Part shown: piece by piece, positions 34,089 through 42,990 of the stretch
Position numbering within the stretch: position 1 is the first letter of the stretch
How the letters are laid out: the number at the start of each line of letters is the position of its first letter
Assembly: GCA_027315165.1 (NCBI GenBank)
Contig: DAHUYN010000008.1
Location: forward strand, 1-64,000
From: Thermoplasmata archaeon
GTDB taxonomy: Archaea > Thermoplasmatota > Thermoplasmata > Lutacidiplasmatales > UBA184
Length of the DNA stretch: 64,000 bases
Direction: 5' to 3'
Translations under genes and position numbers: made by a program
The notes under the pieces: generated by a model
The model's database searches: none
What the model was told of the DNA's origin: nothing
What the model saw: only the letters and a program-made list of their open reading frames with translations

Positions 34089-35482
34089 CCGCGACGGCGG
34101 GCGGCGACGATCGCCTGCTCGAGGATCTCGACGCCCTGGTCGACCTCCGCCTCCTCGATGACGAGCGGCGGGATGAACCGGATCGACGAGCGGCCACACG
34201 GGAGCAGGAGGAGCCCGCGCTGGTAGGCCTCCTCGACGACCCGGTCCTTGAACTGGGTGGCGGGGGTCCGGTCCGAGCGGCTCATGACGAACTCGGCCGC
34301 GACCATGAGGCCGAGCCCGCGGACGTCGCCGATCTCCTCGTGCTTTTGCTGCAGCTCGCGCAGCCGCGCCATCAGGTGGCCTCCCTGGACGCGGGCGTTC
34401 TCGAGGAGCTTTTCGCGCTCGATCACGTCGAGGGCGGCGAGCGAGCTCGCGACGGAGACGAGGTTGCCCCCGAACGTGTTCGAGTGGGCCCCCTGGTAGG
34501 TGTAGTCGAGCTCCTTGCGGAAGACGATCGCCCCGATCGGAAGACCGCCGCCGAGCGCCTTGGCCGTCGTCACGATGTCGGGCTCGACGCCGTGGTGCTC
34601 GATGGCGTACCACTTGCCGGTCCGGCCGACGCCGGCCTGCACCTCGTCATCGATGAGGAGGATCCCGTGCTCGTCAAGGATCGCCTTGAGCGCCTTGTGC
34701 CAGCCCTTCGGCGGCACGATGTAGCCGCCCTCGCCCATCACCGGCTCGGCGATGAACGCGGCGACGTCGTCGGGGGGGATGCTCGTCTCGAAGTAGAGCT
34801 CCTTGAGGATCTTGACGCAGTAGAGGTCGCAGCTCGGGTACTCGAGCTTGTAGGGGCAGCGGAAGCAGTTCGGCGCGGGGATGTGGTGGCCGCCCCCGGT
34901 GAACGCGTCGAAGCGGGCCCGCTGCGTCGTCTTCGACGCCGTCATCGTGAGCGCCCCCATCGTGCGGCCGTGGAACGCCCCCAGCAGCCCGATCGCGATC
35001 GGGCGGCGGCGGTTCCATCGGGCGAGCTTCAGGGCCGCCTCGACGCTCTCGGCGCCCGAGTTCGTGAAAAAGACCTTCTTGGGGAAGCGGCCGGGCGTGA
35101 TCTGGGTGAGCCGCTCGGCGAGCCGGTTCTGGCTCTCGTAGTAGAAGTCGGTGCCGGCGAAGTGCATCAGCTTCGCCGCCTGCTCCTGGACCGCCTGGAC
35201 GACGGACGGGTGGCAGTGGCCGACGTTGAGCACCCCGACCCCCGAGGTGAAGTCGAGGATCCGGTTCCCGTCGACGTCCTCGACCCAGACCCCGTGCGCG
35301 CTCGCCGCGGCGACGGGAGAGGTCTTCGTGCTCGTCATCAGGAGCCTGGTGTCGGCGTCGACGATCTTCCTCGCCTTGGGGCCGGGGATCGGCACCCGGA
35401 CGGAGACGCCCGTCGCGCTCGGCGACGCGGCGGCCTGGGAGGGGGCATTCGGCACCGGGGTGCGACGGCTGCTCTGACTCAT
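34085..35482 (-). CDS. Class III aminotransferase (omega-amino acid type)
   Basis: PLP enzyme, 465 residues, transferring the terminal amino group of a compound such as 4-aminobutyrate or ornithine to 2-oxoglutarate. Seen: FFTNSGAESVEAALKLAR (phosphate cup), GAFHGRT, IDDEVQAGVGRTG, catalytic Lys in TTAKALGGGLPIGA, and NTFGGN. The Cys-rich insertion near residue 225 (CFRCPYKLEYPSCDLYC) is shared with thermococcal enzymes of this family, some of which are amino-acid racemases, so racemase activity is an alternative. ATG 35482; an A/T-poor GCCTTTTGGTC upstream may be the promoter. Confidence 0.9.
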   Translation of the reverse strand: MSQSSRRTPVPNAPSQAAASPSATGVSVRVPIPGPKARKIVDADTRLLMTSTKTSPVAAASAHGVWVEDVDGNRILDFTSGVGVLNVGHCHPSVVQAVQEQAAKLMHFAGTDFYYESQNRLAERLTQITPGRFPKKVFFTNSGAESVEAALKLARWNRRRPIAIGLLGAFHGRTMGALTMTASKTTQRARFDAFTGGGHHIPAPNCFRCPYKLEYPSCDLYCVKILKELYFETSIPPDDVAAFIAEPVMGEGGYIVPPKGWHKALKAILDEHGILLIDDEVQAGVGRTGKWYAIEHHGVEPDIVTTAKALGGGLPIGAIVFRKELDYTYQGAHSNTFGGNLVSVASSLAALDVIEREKLLENARVQGGHLMARLRELQQKHEEIGDVRGLGLMVAAEFVMSRSDRTPATQFKDRVVEEAYQRGLLLLPCGRSSIRFIPPLVIEEAEVDQGVEILEQAIVAARRRG

Positions 35483-35593
35483 GGGACTCCCCGAGCGGTC
35501 ACGGCGCGGCCGACCAAAAGGCTTCGGGCGTGGGAGGGCGGCCGCGGCCGGCGTGCGGCGCCGGCGCACGCCGTCCTCCAGTGGACGTTCGGG

Positions 35594-35600
35594 GTTTAAG
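35594..35600 (+). promoter_or_regulatory. TATA box of the 88-residue ORF
   Basis: GTTTAAG, 25-31 nt upstream of ATG 35625, in the divergent gap before the class III aminotransferase. Confidence 0.5.
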
Positions 35601-35624
35601 GAGGGCTGGCCGGTCGAGCGGGCG

Positions 35625-35891
35625 ATGCCGGGACCTCCGAGCCCTCGCCGGCCGCTCGGGGAGTACCCTCTCGACGAGATCGTCCCCGCGCGCGCCGTGC
35701 TCACCGAGCTCGCGCGAGGGTTCCTGCTCTCGAGCGACGACCCGGAACGGGCGAAGCGGTTCGCGGCAACGTTCCTGAGGGAGCAGCAGTCGGGCCGCCC
35801 CTCGCCGGGGCGCATCGTCCCGGTGAGCCGTCAGCCGACGGTCCGCCGCGGGGTCGACCTCACCTCCGGCGGACCGCCGCGGCCCCGGTAG
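35625..35891 (+). CDS. Small hypothetical protein
   Basis: 88 residues, not recognised. The middle (DEIVPARAVLTELARGFLLSS, then DPERAKRFAATFLREQ) predicts two amphipathic helices; the C-terminal third is Arg/Pro/Gly-rich and overlaps the end of the facing aminotransferase by 32 nt. Support for being real comes from the well-placed TATA box and the low-complexity-free helical core. A longer upstream frame to 35481 is rejected because it would cross the promoter. Confidence 0.45.
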   Translation: MPGPPSPRRPLGEYPLDEIVPARAVLTELARGFLLSSDDPERAKRFAATFLREQQSGRPSPGRIVPVSRQPTVRRGVDLTSGGPPRPR

Positions 35892-36876
35892 CGCTCCGAC
35901 GGGCGGCGCTGCCCGCGGCACGCGGGAGCGCCTCGAGATAGACGCGAAGGCTCCGAGGGAAGGTCGGCCGCGTGAGGGAGAGGCGGAGCCCCGTCGGGTC
36001 TCCGAAGAACGAGCCCGAGCAGACGAGCACGCCGCGCTCGAGGAGCCTCGACGCGGCGGCGTCGGCGTCGAACGATGCGCCCCTCCGGTCGAGCCAGACG
36101 GGTCCCTCGAGCGGCGGGAGCTCCGGGACCGCCTCGCGCAGCACCGAGAGGTTCGCCTCGAACCGGGCGCGGACCTCCGCGAGGATCGGCGAGCGGTCCC
36201 GAAGGAGCGCGCGGGCCGCGGCGACCGAGGCCGTCGCGACCCGGTCGGTGGCGACGGCGTGGAGCGCGCCGAACGCCTCGACCTCCGGCTCCGGGACGAC
36301 GAGATAGCCGACCCGCAGCGCATCGCCGCCGTAGACCTTCGTGAACGTCCCCGTGGTCCAGAGATGCGCCCTCCCTCGCCGGGCGAGCGAACGCGCGAGA
36401 GTGAACTCTCGGAACGTCTCGTCGACGAGCACGGCCCGGGCCTTCGCGACCCGGCGGTCGAGCTCCTCGACGCTCGCCCGGAGCCCCGTGGGGTTGTTCG
36501 GGTCCGAGAGCGCGACGACGTCGCTCGGCTCGCTCGAGGTCACGAGCCGGTAGCCGAGGGCGCGCGCGGCGGCGCCCAGGGGAGGATACTCCGGGCTCGG
36601 GATCGCGCAGCGCGGCCGCGCTCCGCCACGCCGCCGCGCGGCGAGGAACGTGAGGGCGAGCCCGTTCGCCTCGGTGGCCCCGTGCGTGAGGAACAATCGC
36701 TCGGCGTCGACGCCGAGCCCCTTCGCGAGCTCGTTCCGGAGCGCCTCCTCGTCGCCGACCTCGGGCCGCCGGAGGGCCGCGCGCACGGTGCGGAGCGTCG
36801 GGCCGACGCCGCTCTGGGCGAGGTCGTACGGGAGGCCGGGGTGGTCGTCGATCCAGTCGCCGAGCGGGAACCGCAT
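35860..36876 (-). CDS. Class I/II PLP aminotransferase (HisC-like)
   Basis: A 338-residue fold-type I aminotransferase. Seen: FLTHGATEANGLALTF (PLP phosphate region), SDPNNPTGLRAS, DETFREF, and the Schiff-base Lys in GTFTKVYGGDALRVGY. Shorter than most class I enzymes, like archaeal histidinol-phosphate or L-threonine-phosphate family members; no his or cobalamin genes lie near, so the substrate is open. Start ATG 36876 (MRFPLGDW) is chosen because it begins the conserved domain and the longer frame crosses the ABC gene promoter. Confidence 0.8.
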   Translation of the reverse strand: MRFPLGDWIDDHPGLPYDLAQSGVGPTLRTVRAALRRPEVGDEEALRNELAKGLGVDAERLFLTHGATEANGLALTFLAARRRGGARPRCAIPSPEYPPLGAAARALGYRLVTSSEPSDVVALSDPNNPTGLRASVEELDRRVAKARAVLVDETFREFTLARSLARRGRAHLWTTGTFTKVYGGDALRVGYLVVPEPEVEAFGALHAVATDRVATASVAAARALLRDRSPILAEVRARFEANLSVLREAVPELPPLEGPVWLDRRGASFDADAAASRLLERGVLVCSGSFFGDPTGLRLSLTRPTFPRSLRVYLEALPRAAGSAARRSATGAAAVRRR

Positions 36877-36961
36877 CGCCCCGACACGGTCCCGGGAGGC
36901 GAAAGCCGTTGGCCCCCCGACCCAAGACCGCGTGACGCCCGGCCCGGTTTCACGGCGGGGT

Positions 36962-36968
36962 GATATAG
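36962..36968 (+). promoter_or_regulatory. TATA box of the ABC exporter operon
   Basis: GATATAG, 27-33 nt upstream of ATG 36995, with a possible weak Shine-Dalgarno (GAGGTGG) closer in. Confidence 0.5.
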
Positions 36969-36994
36969 CCGGCGGGACGTTTCGAGGTGGGTCC

Positions 36995-37822
36995 ATGACG
37001 GAGCCGATCGTCGGCGACCTTTCCCAGTACCTCTCCGCCGTCCGGCACCAGCTCCAGTTCTACCTACGGACCTGGCGGTTCCTCGGCCTTCTCGCCTTCG
37101 TTGTCGTCGTCTCGGCGGCCGTCCTCGGGGTCGAGGCGTACCTCGGCGTCGGGCAGGTGACGGCGGGGAACAGCCCCGCGTCGTACCTGTCCGGCTTCCT
37201 CTCGTTCCTCGGGACGGTGGCGATCCTCGTCGCGGCGTTCCTCGGCGGCGACGCGATCGCGATGGACTTCGGGAGCGCCACGGGCTACTATCTGCTCGTG
37301 CAGCCGGTGCGGCGGATCGTCCTCCTGCTCGGGCGGTTCACGGCGGCGGTCGTCGCCTCCGTCGCGATCGGGGCGGTCTACCTCGCCTTCGCCGTCGGCG
37401 GTACGGTCGCCTTCTTCGGCACGAGAGGCTTTCCGGTCGGCGGGTTCCTCGACGCGACCGGGCTGCTCCTTCTCTTCCTTCTCGGGGCCGTCGCGGTCGC
37501 GTTCTTCTTCAGCTCGCTGTTCCGGACGCCGACGGTCAGCCTCGTCGTCACGATCCTCACCCTCTGGATGGGGTTCTCGATCGTCACCGGCGTGCTCGAT
37601 CTCGCCGGCGTCGAGCCGTGGTTCTCGATCCTCTATGCGGGCGACGCCATCCCGCTCGCCGTCCTCCCGGGCTACGCGCACGCGGTGAGCCTTCCCGGGG
37701 GGATCGGCGGCACGATCTACCAGGCCTACGCCTGGGAGTCGGCGGCGATCAGCCTCGCCTACCTGCTGATCTTCCTCCCCCTCTCGATCGTGCTCTACAA
37801 CACCAAGGAGGTCAAGGGATGA
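36995..37822 (+). CDS. ABC-2 type transporter permease
   Basis: A 275-residue integral membrane protein with six predicted helices (about 28-50, 68-90, 105-130, 148-175, 180-200, 245-268) in the ABC-2 permease layout. It starts at ATG 36995 and overlaps the ATPase gene by 4 nt, so the pair forms an exporter. Substrate unknown; such two-gene systems export drugs, polysaccharides, or peptides. Confidence 0.82.
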   Translation: MTEPIVGDLSQYLSAVRHQLQFYLRTWRFLGLLAFVVVVSAAVLGVEAYLGVGQVTAGNSPASYLSGFLSFLGTVAILVAAFLGGDAIAMDFGSATGYYLLVQPVRRIVLLLGRFTAAVVASVAIGAVYLAFAVGGTVAFFGTRGFPVGGFLDATGLLLLFLLGAVAVAFFFSSLFRTPTVSLVVTILTLWMGFSIVTGVLDLAGVEPWFSILYAGDAIPLAVLPGYAHAVSLPGGIGGTIYQAYAWESAAISLAYLLIFLPLSIVLYNTKEVKG

Positions 37823-38754
37823 CGGAGGCCTCCGTCGAGGTCGTCGACCTCAGCAAGAGCTACGGCGAGTTCGTCGCGCTCGACGGAGTGTCGTTCCGCT
37901 ACGCGGGGAGCGGGGCCATCGGCTACCTCGGCCCCAACGGCGCCGGCAAGACGACGACCCTCAAGCTGCTGACGCACCTCCTCCGGCCGACCCGCGGCAC
38001 GGCCCGCCTCAACGGCGTCGACGTCCTCGAGCGACCGAAGGAGGCGCTCTGGGACGTCGGCACCGTGATCGAGACGCCCGAGCCGTACCCGTCGATGACC
38101 GTCGCCGAGTCGCTCCAGCTCGTCGGGGAGTTCCGGGGGCTCTCGCGAGAGGTCGTCGCCGACCGGATCCGCTCCTGCCAGGAGCGGCTCGACCTGCCCC
38201 CCCTCGACCGGCGCACGAGCCGGCTCTCCAAGGGCCAGCGCCAGCGGGTCGTCCTCGCCGCGGCCCTCCTCCCCGAGCCGTCGGTCCTGCTCCTGGACGA
38301 GCCGACGAACGGGCTCGACCCGGCCGAGCGCGTGGCCGTGCGCAACGTGCTGCTCGACCTGAAGAAGGACCACCTGATCCTGATGAGCTCCCACCTCCTG
38401 CAGGAGGTGACGGAGATCTGCGACCGCGTGATCTTCGTCAACCGCGGCACCATCCTGGCCCAGGACTCCGTCGCGGGGATCGCCGCGAGGTTCCGGGTCA
38501 CCCAGCTCGACGTCGAGTTCTCCGCCCCCGTCGCCGCCGACGCGTGGCCCCGGTTCGAGGGGCTCGTGACGAAGGTCGTCCCGCTCGACGACCGTCGCTA
38601 CCGCCTCGACTTCGACGGCTCGGACGAGGGCCGCGCGGCGATCCTCCGTCGGTGCCTCGAGGTCGGGACGGTGCTCTCCTTCGCGCGGTCGAGCCTCACG
38701 CTCGAGGACGCCTACCTCAAGCTCGTCGGGTCCGTCGGCTCCCAGGGGAAGTGA
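37819..38754 (+). CDS. ABC-2 transporter ATP-binding protein
   Basis: A 311-residue ABC ATPase. Walker A GPNGAGKTT at 38-46, Q-loop region ETPEPYPSMTV, signature LSKGQ at 136-140 (one change from LSGGQ), Walker B VLLLDEPTNGLD at 156-167, and the H-loop in SSHLLQE. C-terminal ~75 residues form a DUF4162-like domain of exporters. ATG 37819 overlaps the permease stop. Confidence 0.93.
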   Translation: MTEASVEVVDLSKSYGEFVALDGVSFRYAGSGAIGYLGPNGAGKTTTLKLLTHLLRPTRGTARLNGVDVLERPKEALWDVGTVIETPEPYPSMTVAESLQLVGEFRGLSREVVADRIRSCQERLDLPPLDRRTSRLSKGQRQRVVLAAALLPEPSVLLLDEPTNGLDPAERVAVRNVLLDLKKDHLILMSSHLLQEVTEICDRVIFVNRGTILAQDSVAGIAARFRVTQLDVEFSAPVAADAWPRFEGLVTKVVPLDDRRYRLDFDGSDEGRAAILRRCLEVGTVLSFARSSLTLEDAYLKLVGSVGSQGK

Positions 38755-38782
38755 CCTCGGGGCCGACGCGGGCGCCGACGCG

Positions 38783-39325
38783 GTGCCTCTCGAACGCCGG
38801 TGCGGCGAAGGGTATTTCCTCCCGCCGGGCAGCCCGCTCCCCACGCGCGCCCTCTCCGAGCTGCCGCCGCCGCTGGTCGTCCGGGGCCGCCTGCTCGCCA
38901 ACTCCCGCGGCTGGTTCGGCGAGGGGGCCACGCTGAAGGCGACCGCGCGCCGTGAGCGACGGTGCGTCGAGTGCCGTCGTGGGCTCGCCGACCGTCGCAG
39001 CCCCTACTGCTCCCGACGCTGCCAGTGGGCGTTCCGGGGCCGCTACTACTGGGACGCGGCGCGGACCTACGTGCTCTACCGGGACCGCTACACCTGCCAG
39101 CTCTGCCGACGCCGCCAGCGGGCCCGGACGCTCGAGGTCGACCACATCGTCGAGGTCGCGCGAGGCGGGGCCTCCTTGGACTACCTCAACCTCCAGACCG
39201 TGTGCAAGCGCTGCCACCGCGAGAAGACCCGACGGTTCCTCGCGGGCCGGCGCGGCGCGCCCCGGCCCCGCGAGCCGCCCGCCGTCGAACCCTCGGAGTG
39301 GGGCGCGGCCTGGTTCCCGGCGTAG
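38783..39325 (+). CDS. HNH endonuclease with N-terminal zinc ribbon
   Basis: 180 residues. A zinc ribbon (C61, C64, C76, C80: CVEC, CSRRC) precedes an HNH domain (C105-x2-C108, D120-H121, N136, C141-x2-C144-H145: VDHIVEVARGG, CKRCH). All catalytic and zinc residues are present, so nuclease activity is likely. No restriction, toxin, or phage genes are beside it and it follows the ABC ATPase by 28 nt, so its role (DNA repair, defence, or homing) is not indicated. Start GTG 38783. Confidence 0.8.
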   Translation: MPLERRCGEGYFLPPGSPLPTRALSELPPPLVVRGRLLANSRGWFGEGATLKATARRERRCVECRRGLADRRSPYCSRRCQWAFRGRYYWDAARTYVLYRDRYTCQLCRRRQRARTLEVDHIVEVARGGASLDYLNLQTVCKRCHREKTRRFLAGRRGAPRPREPPAVEPSEWGAAWFPA

Positions 39326-39434
39326 CGGGCGGACCCCGCGCGGACGCGCCGCCCTCGGCGAGAGGGTCGGGCGTGACGGCGCGGCAGGATTATCCCCCTC
39401 CCGGGATTCGACCGCACTCCGACCGGAGGCTCCC

Positions 39435-41897
39435 ATGCGGGTCCCACGCACCGTGCAGTTCGCCGGCGCGCTTGTCGTCCTCGCGCTCCTGCTCCCCCTG
39501 GGGGCCTCCCTTGCGGGGGGCCCGACAGCCCCTCCCGGCCCTCCCGCCGCCGTCGCGCTCGGTCCCGCGACGGCGACGGCGGCTCCGACCCCTGGAGAGC
39601 GCCTCGTCGCGCCCTCCGTCACGGCGCTCTACGACTGGGACCCGCAGCCGTTCATCCTGCCCCCGACGTTCCTGGCCGACCAGGTCGCCGGCGAGGGGGC
39701 CGTCGCGACGACGAGCGATCCGTTGGGGACCGTCCTCCTGTTCGGCGGCGAGTCGCCCGAGGGGCTGACGAACCTGACGATCACCGCGAACCAGTCGACG
39801 GCGAACTGGGACGTCGCGCCGGTGCCGGTGGCGCCGAGCCCTCGCGCGAACGCGTCGCTCGCGACGTTCGGCAACGGCCGCTACGCGGTCCTCTTCGGGG
39901 GCCTCGTCAACCTCACCACCGGCGCCACGGACAACCAGACCTGGGTCTACGACTTCGCGAACCGCACCTGGAGCAACCGCACGGGGCCCGTCGCGCCGCC
40001 GGCGCGGGAGAGCGCGGCGTTCGCCGTCGACGAGGCCAAGGGCGTGGGGGTCCTCGAGGGCGGCTACTCGCCGAGCGCGGCCGTCGGCGGAGGGGGCGCG
40101 TCGATCCTCTGGAACGACACCTGGCTCCTCAACCTCACCACGCTCTCGTGGAGCCGAGCGAACGCCTCGGGCGCCCCGCGTCCGGCGTTCGGCGCCTCGA
40201 TGGTCTTCGTCCCTCCGGTCGGCGCCTTCCAGCTCTTCGGCGGCTGCAGCGCCTTCTGCTCGGCCGGGCTCTCCGAGTACCGGCCGGGCGGGAACTGGAG
40301 CCCTGTCGCGACCTCGGGGGACCTTCCCTCGGCGCGCGGCGGGGCCTCGATGGTCTGGTCCGCCTCGTGGAACCTCTCGATCCTCTTCGGCGGCTTCGTC
40401 TGGGGCGGCAACGGCTACGCGCCGCTCAACGACTCCTACGTCTACGACCCGGTCCTTCGGGCCTGGTCGATGATCGTCGTCTCGGGCGGGCCGAGCGCCC
40501 GCTTCGCGGCGGCCGCGACGTACCTCAACGCGAACCAGTGCCCCGGCCTCCTCGTCGTCGGCGGGAGCACGGCGGTGTCGTCGCCTCCCCCCGACGGCTG
40601 GTTCCTCGACTCGAACCCCGACTACGGCAACGGCTGCAACAACTGGGGCGGCGACCAGATCGGGGGATCGGGCGGGGGACCCGGCAACTGCACCGCGACC
40701 TCGTCGCTCTCGGTCCGCGTCGTGAACTCGAGCTCGCTCGAGGGGATCGCCAACGCGACACTCGCCCTCGTCGGTCGCTGCGGCTCCGTGGCCCTCGGGA
40801 CCTCGCCGCTCGGCTACGCGAACTTCTCCGCGCTGCCGAACGAGACGGTCCAGGTCGTCGCGACGGCCCCCGGCTACCACTCGAACCAGACGTTCGTGAG
40901 TCTGACCTACACGCCGGTGAACTTCCTCGTCGAGCGGCTGGACCCGCTCCCGGTCCTCTACCTCCGCACCTTCGGTGACACCTACGCGGGCGGGACCGGG
41001 CCCCTCGGCAACGTGAGCGTCGTCTTCGGCTCGAACGACGCCCTCGGCGCCTCCGACGCGCAGGGCTACCTCAACGTCTCGGCGTTCGCCGGCCCGCAGG
41101 GGCCCGGGACGTTCTTCGGGTACAAGGCCGGCTTCTCGAACGGGAGCACGCAGGCCACGGTGCCGTGGACGGGGACCCTGAGCTTCACCGTGCTCCTCCT
41201 CGCCGACGGCGCGCTCGACGTCCACGTCGTCGAGTGGCCGGACCTCTCGGGCGTGTCGGCCGCCTCCGGAATCATCACGCCCGTCGGCGCCTACACCTAC
41301 GGCGGCCCGACCGACTACACGGCCGACCTCAACGGGTGGTACAACACGACCCTCCCGCAGGGGAACTACACGGTCTCGGCCGGGGCCCCCGGGTTCGCGA
41401 GCAACCTCAGCACCACGAGGTTCCTGCCCTGGGCCCAGCCGACCCTCGTCGTCGTCAACCTGACGGCGCGGTTCGCCTCGAACCTCTCGGTCCAGCTTCT
41501 CGACGCCCTGACGGGGCTCCCGATCGCCGCCGGCAACGTGACCGTCGGCGGCGACCTCTACAACGAGAGCTCCGCCTCGGGCTGGGCGAACTTCTCCGAG
41601 ATCCGCCCCCCGGGACGCTACGGCGTCTCGGGCTCGGCGGCGGGGTACGTGACGAACACGACCTCCGTCGACCTCACCTACCGCCAGCCTCGCCTCGCGA
41701 TCGTCCTCGAGCTGACGCCGCTGTCGCCCTGCCCGCCCCACTGCGCGCCGAACGGCAACGGCACCGCGGGGGTCTACCGGTTGCTCCCCGCGAGCGGCGC
41801 CACCCTGGACCTCTTCCTGCTCGCTCCCGTCGCGCTCGGCCTCGCGGGAGCCGCCTACGTCCTCTACCTGCGACGACGGTCGGAGGCCCCCTCGTGA
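39435..41897 (+). CDS. Secreted kelch protein with carboxypeptidase-regulatory-like repeats and C-terminal anchor
   Basis: 820 residues. Signal helix at 6-28; kelch propeller ~70-400 (VLLFGGESP, AVLFGGLVN, FQLFGGCSA, SILFGGFVW); then three or four carboxypeptidase-regulatory-type beta sandwiches (LSVRVVNSSSLEGIANATLAL near 430, LSVQLLDALTGLPIAAGNVTV near 680); membrane helix near 792-812 and a short basic tail. Rich in N-x-S/T sequons. A GGAGG Shine-Dalgarno lies ~5 nt before ATG 39435. It heads the MoxR/DUF58 operon, overlapping the next gene by 4 nt, suggesting that this operon builds or displays it. Confidence 0.85.
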   Translation: MRVPRTVQFAGALVVLALLLPLGASLAGGPTAPPGPPAAVALGPATATAAPTPGERLVAPSVTALYDWDPQPFILPPTFLADQVAGEGAVATTSDPLGTVLLFGGESPEGLTNLTITANQSTANWDVAPVPVAPSPRANASLATFGNGRYAVLFGGLVNLTTGATDNQTWVYDFANRTWSNRTGPVAPPARESAAFAVDEAKGVGVLEGGYSPSAAVGGGGASILWNDTWLLNLTTLSWSRANASGAPRPAFGASMVFVPPVGAFQLFGGCSAFCSAGLSEYRPGGNWSPVATSGDLPSARGGASMVWSASWNLSILFGGFVWGGNGYAPLNDSYVYDPVLRAWSMIVVSGGPSARFAAAATYLNANQCPGLLVVGGSTAVSSPPPDGWFLDSNPDYGNGCNNWGGDQIGGSGGGPGNCTATSSLSVRVVNSSSLEGIANATLALVGRCGSVALGTSPLGYANFSALPNETVQVVATAPGYHSNQTFVSLTYTPVNFLVERLDPLPVLYLRTFGDTYAGGTGPLGNVSVVFGSNDALGASDAQGYLNVSAFAGPQGPGTFFGYKAGFSNGSTQATVPWTGTLSFTVLLLADGALDVHVVEWPDLSGVSAASGIITPVGAYTYGGPTDYTADLNGWYNTTLPQGNYTVSAGAPGFASNLSTTRFLPWAQPTLVVVNLTARFASNLSVQLLDALTGLPIAAGNVTVGGDLYNESSASGWANFSEIRPPGRYGVSGSAAGYVTNTTSVDLTYRQPRLAIVLELTPLSPCPPHCAPNGNGTAGVYRLLPASGATLDLFLLAPVALGLAGAAYVLYLRRRSEAPS

Positions 41898-42466
41898 GCG
41901 CGACCGGCGCCCCGACGACGTCGCTGCCGCGATCGGCCCGGGGCGCGGCCGATTCCCCCGCTCCGACGCCCTCGCTGGGCGGCCCTCGAGAGATCCTCCG
42001 CTCCGTCGTCTACCGCCTCCTGCACCCGCGCCCGGTCGTTCTCGAGACCCGTCGGCCCATCGAGGTGCCGGTGCTGACCGAGGTGAAGCTCCGGTGGCAA
42101 CGGGGCGAGCGCGAGGAGGCGATCCGGTACGGCTACAACGCGGTCCTCGCCGACCTCCAGCGGGCGTTCGGCGTCGCGTTCCCCGAGGACTGGACGCACG
42201 AGGACATCCTCGAAAGGGGCGTCACCGAGGAGATGGTGCCGATCCCGGAGCTCCTCCACCGGTTCCTCTCGGTCTTCGCGCCCGTTCGCTACGGCGGCCC
42301 CCCCTCGGCGGAGCTCCCCTCGCCCGAGCCGTGGCTCCAGAGCATCTACGCGCACCCGCGCATGTGGGGCCTCTACCTCAACGAGGTCGCGCGGCCGGAC
42401 CTCGAGCCGTCGACGGCGGGACGCGCGACGACGGCGGACACGACGCCGGGGGGCCCGACGCCATGA
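41894..42466 (+). CDS. DUF4129-like protein of the MoxR/DUF58 operon
   Basis: 190 residues, no membrane helix. The helical core (KLRWQRGEREEAIRYGYNAVLADLQRAFGV, then DWTHEDILERGV, IPELLHRFLSVFAPVRYGG) matches the C-terminal soluble domain of DUF4129 proteins, which accompany MoxR and DUF58 in haloarchaea and bacteria. N- and C-termini are low-complexity. GTG 41894 overlaps the kelch gene stop (GTGA), and the stop overlaps the next ATG. Family call by pattern only. Confidence 0.65.
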   Translation: MSATGAPTTSLPRSARGAADSPAPTPSLGGPREILRSVVYRLLHPRPVVLETRRPIEVPVLTEVKLRWQRGEREEAIRYGYNAVLADLQRAFGVAFPEDWTHEDILERGVTEEMVPIPELLHRFLSVFAPVRYGGPPSAELPSPEPWLQSIYAHPRMWGLYLNEVARPDLEPSTAGRATTADTTPGGPTP

Positions 42467-42990
42467 CGGCCGGCGTCTTCGGCTTTCTCCTCCGCTTCTT
42501 CACCGAGCCGACACTCGGCCTGCCGATCCTGCTCACGGGATGGGCGGCGCTCGCCTGGGCGCTCTGGGGGCCGGTCGTCCGCGAGCGTCGGCCGCCGACC
42601 CTCCGTCGTAGCTGGTTCCCCTCCGACGCGGACCTCGCCTCCTACGTCTACTTCGCCCTCGCCGACGGCCGCTACTCGCGCGTCCTCGACGCCGCGAGCG
42701 GCCGGCTCGACGAGGCGCTCCGGTCCCGCCACGAGATCGGGCTCGCCGGCCTCCCGCTCACCTCCTGGGGCGCCGAGCGGCTCGGCATCCCCTACGCGCG
42801 CGACCTCCGCCAGGCCGGGCGGGCGCTTCGGGAGGCCCGCGCGGCCGCCGTCGCGCGCGAGAGCCCGATCCGGGTCCGCTGGCGCTTCTGGTTGAGCCCC
42901 CTCGAGGAGGAGGCGCGGTTCCTCGACAGGACCGACCTCGCTCTCGCCGAGGCGGGCCGCTGGATCCACGACCTCGAGGCCACTCCATGA
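42463..42990 (+). CDS. Membrane-anchored protein of the MoxR/DUF58 operon
   Basis: 175 residues. One or two N-terminal hydrophobic helices (FLLRFF, then LGLPILLTGWAALAWALWGPVV), followed by a helical cytosolic domain (DLASYVYFALADGRYSRVLD, RLDEALRSRHEIG, LREARAAAVARES). Position and shape resemble the small anchored proteins found with MoxR/DUF58 in haloarchaeal clusters (DUF7269-like; from memory). Translationally coupled at both ends by ATGA overlaps. Confidence 0.6.
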   Translation: MTAGVFGFLLRFFTEPTLGLPILLTGWAALAWALWGPVVRERRPPTLRRSWFPSDADLASYVYFALADGRYSRVLDAASGRLDEALRSRHEIGLAGLPLTSWGAERLGIPYARDLRQAGRALREARAAAVARESPIRVRWRFWLSPLEEEARFLDRTDLALAEAGRWIHDLEATP

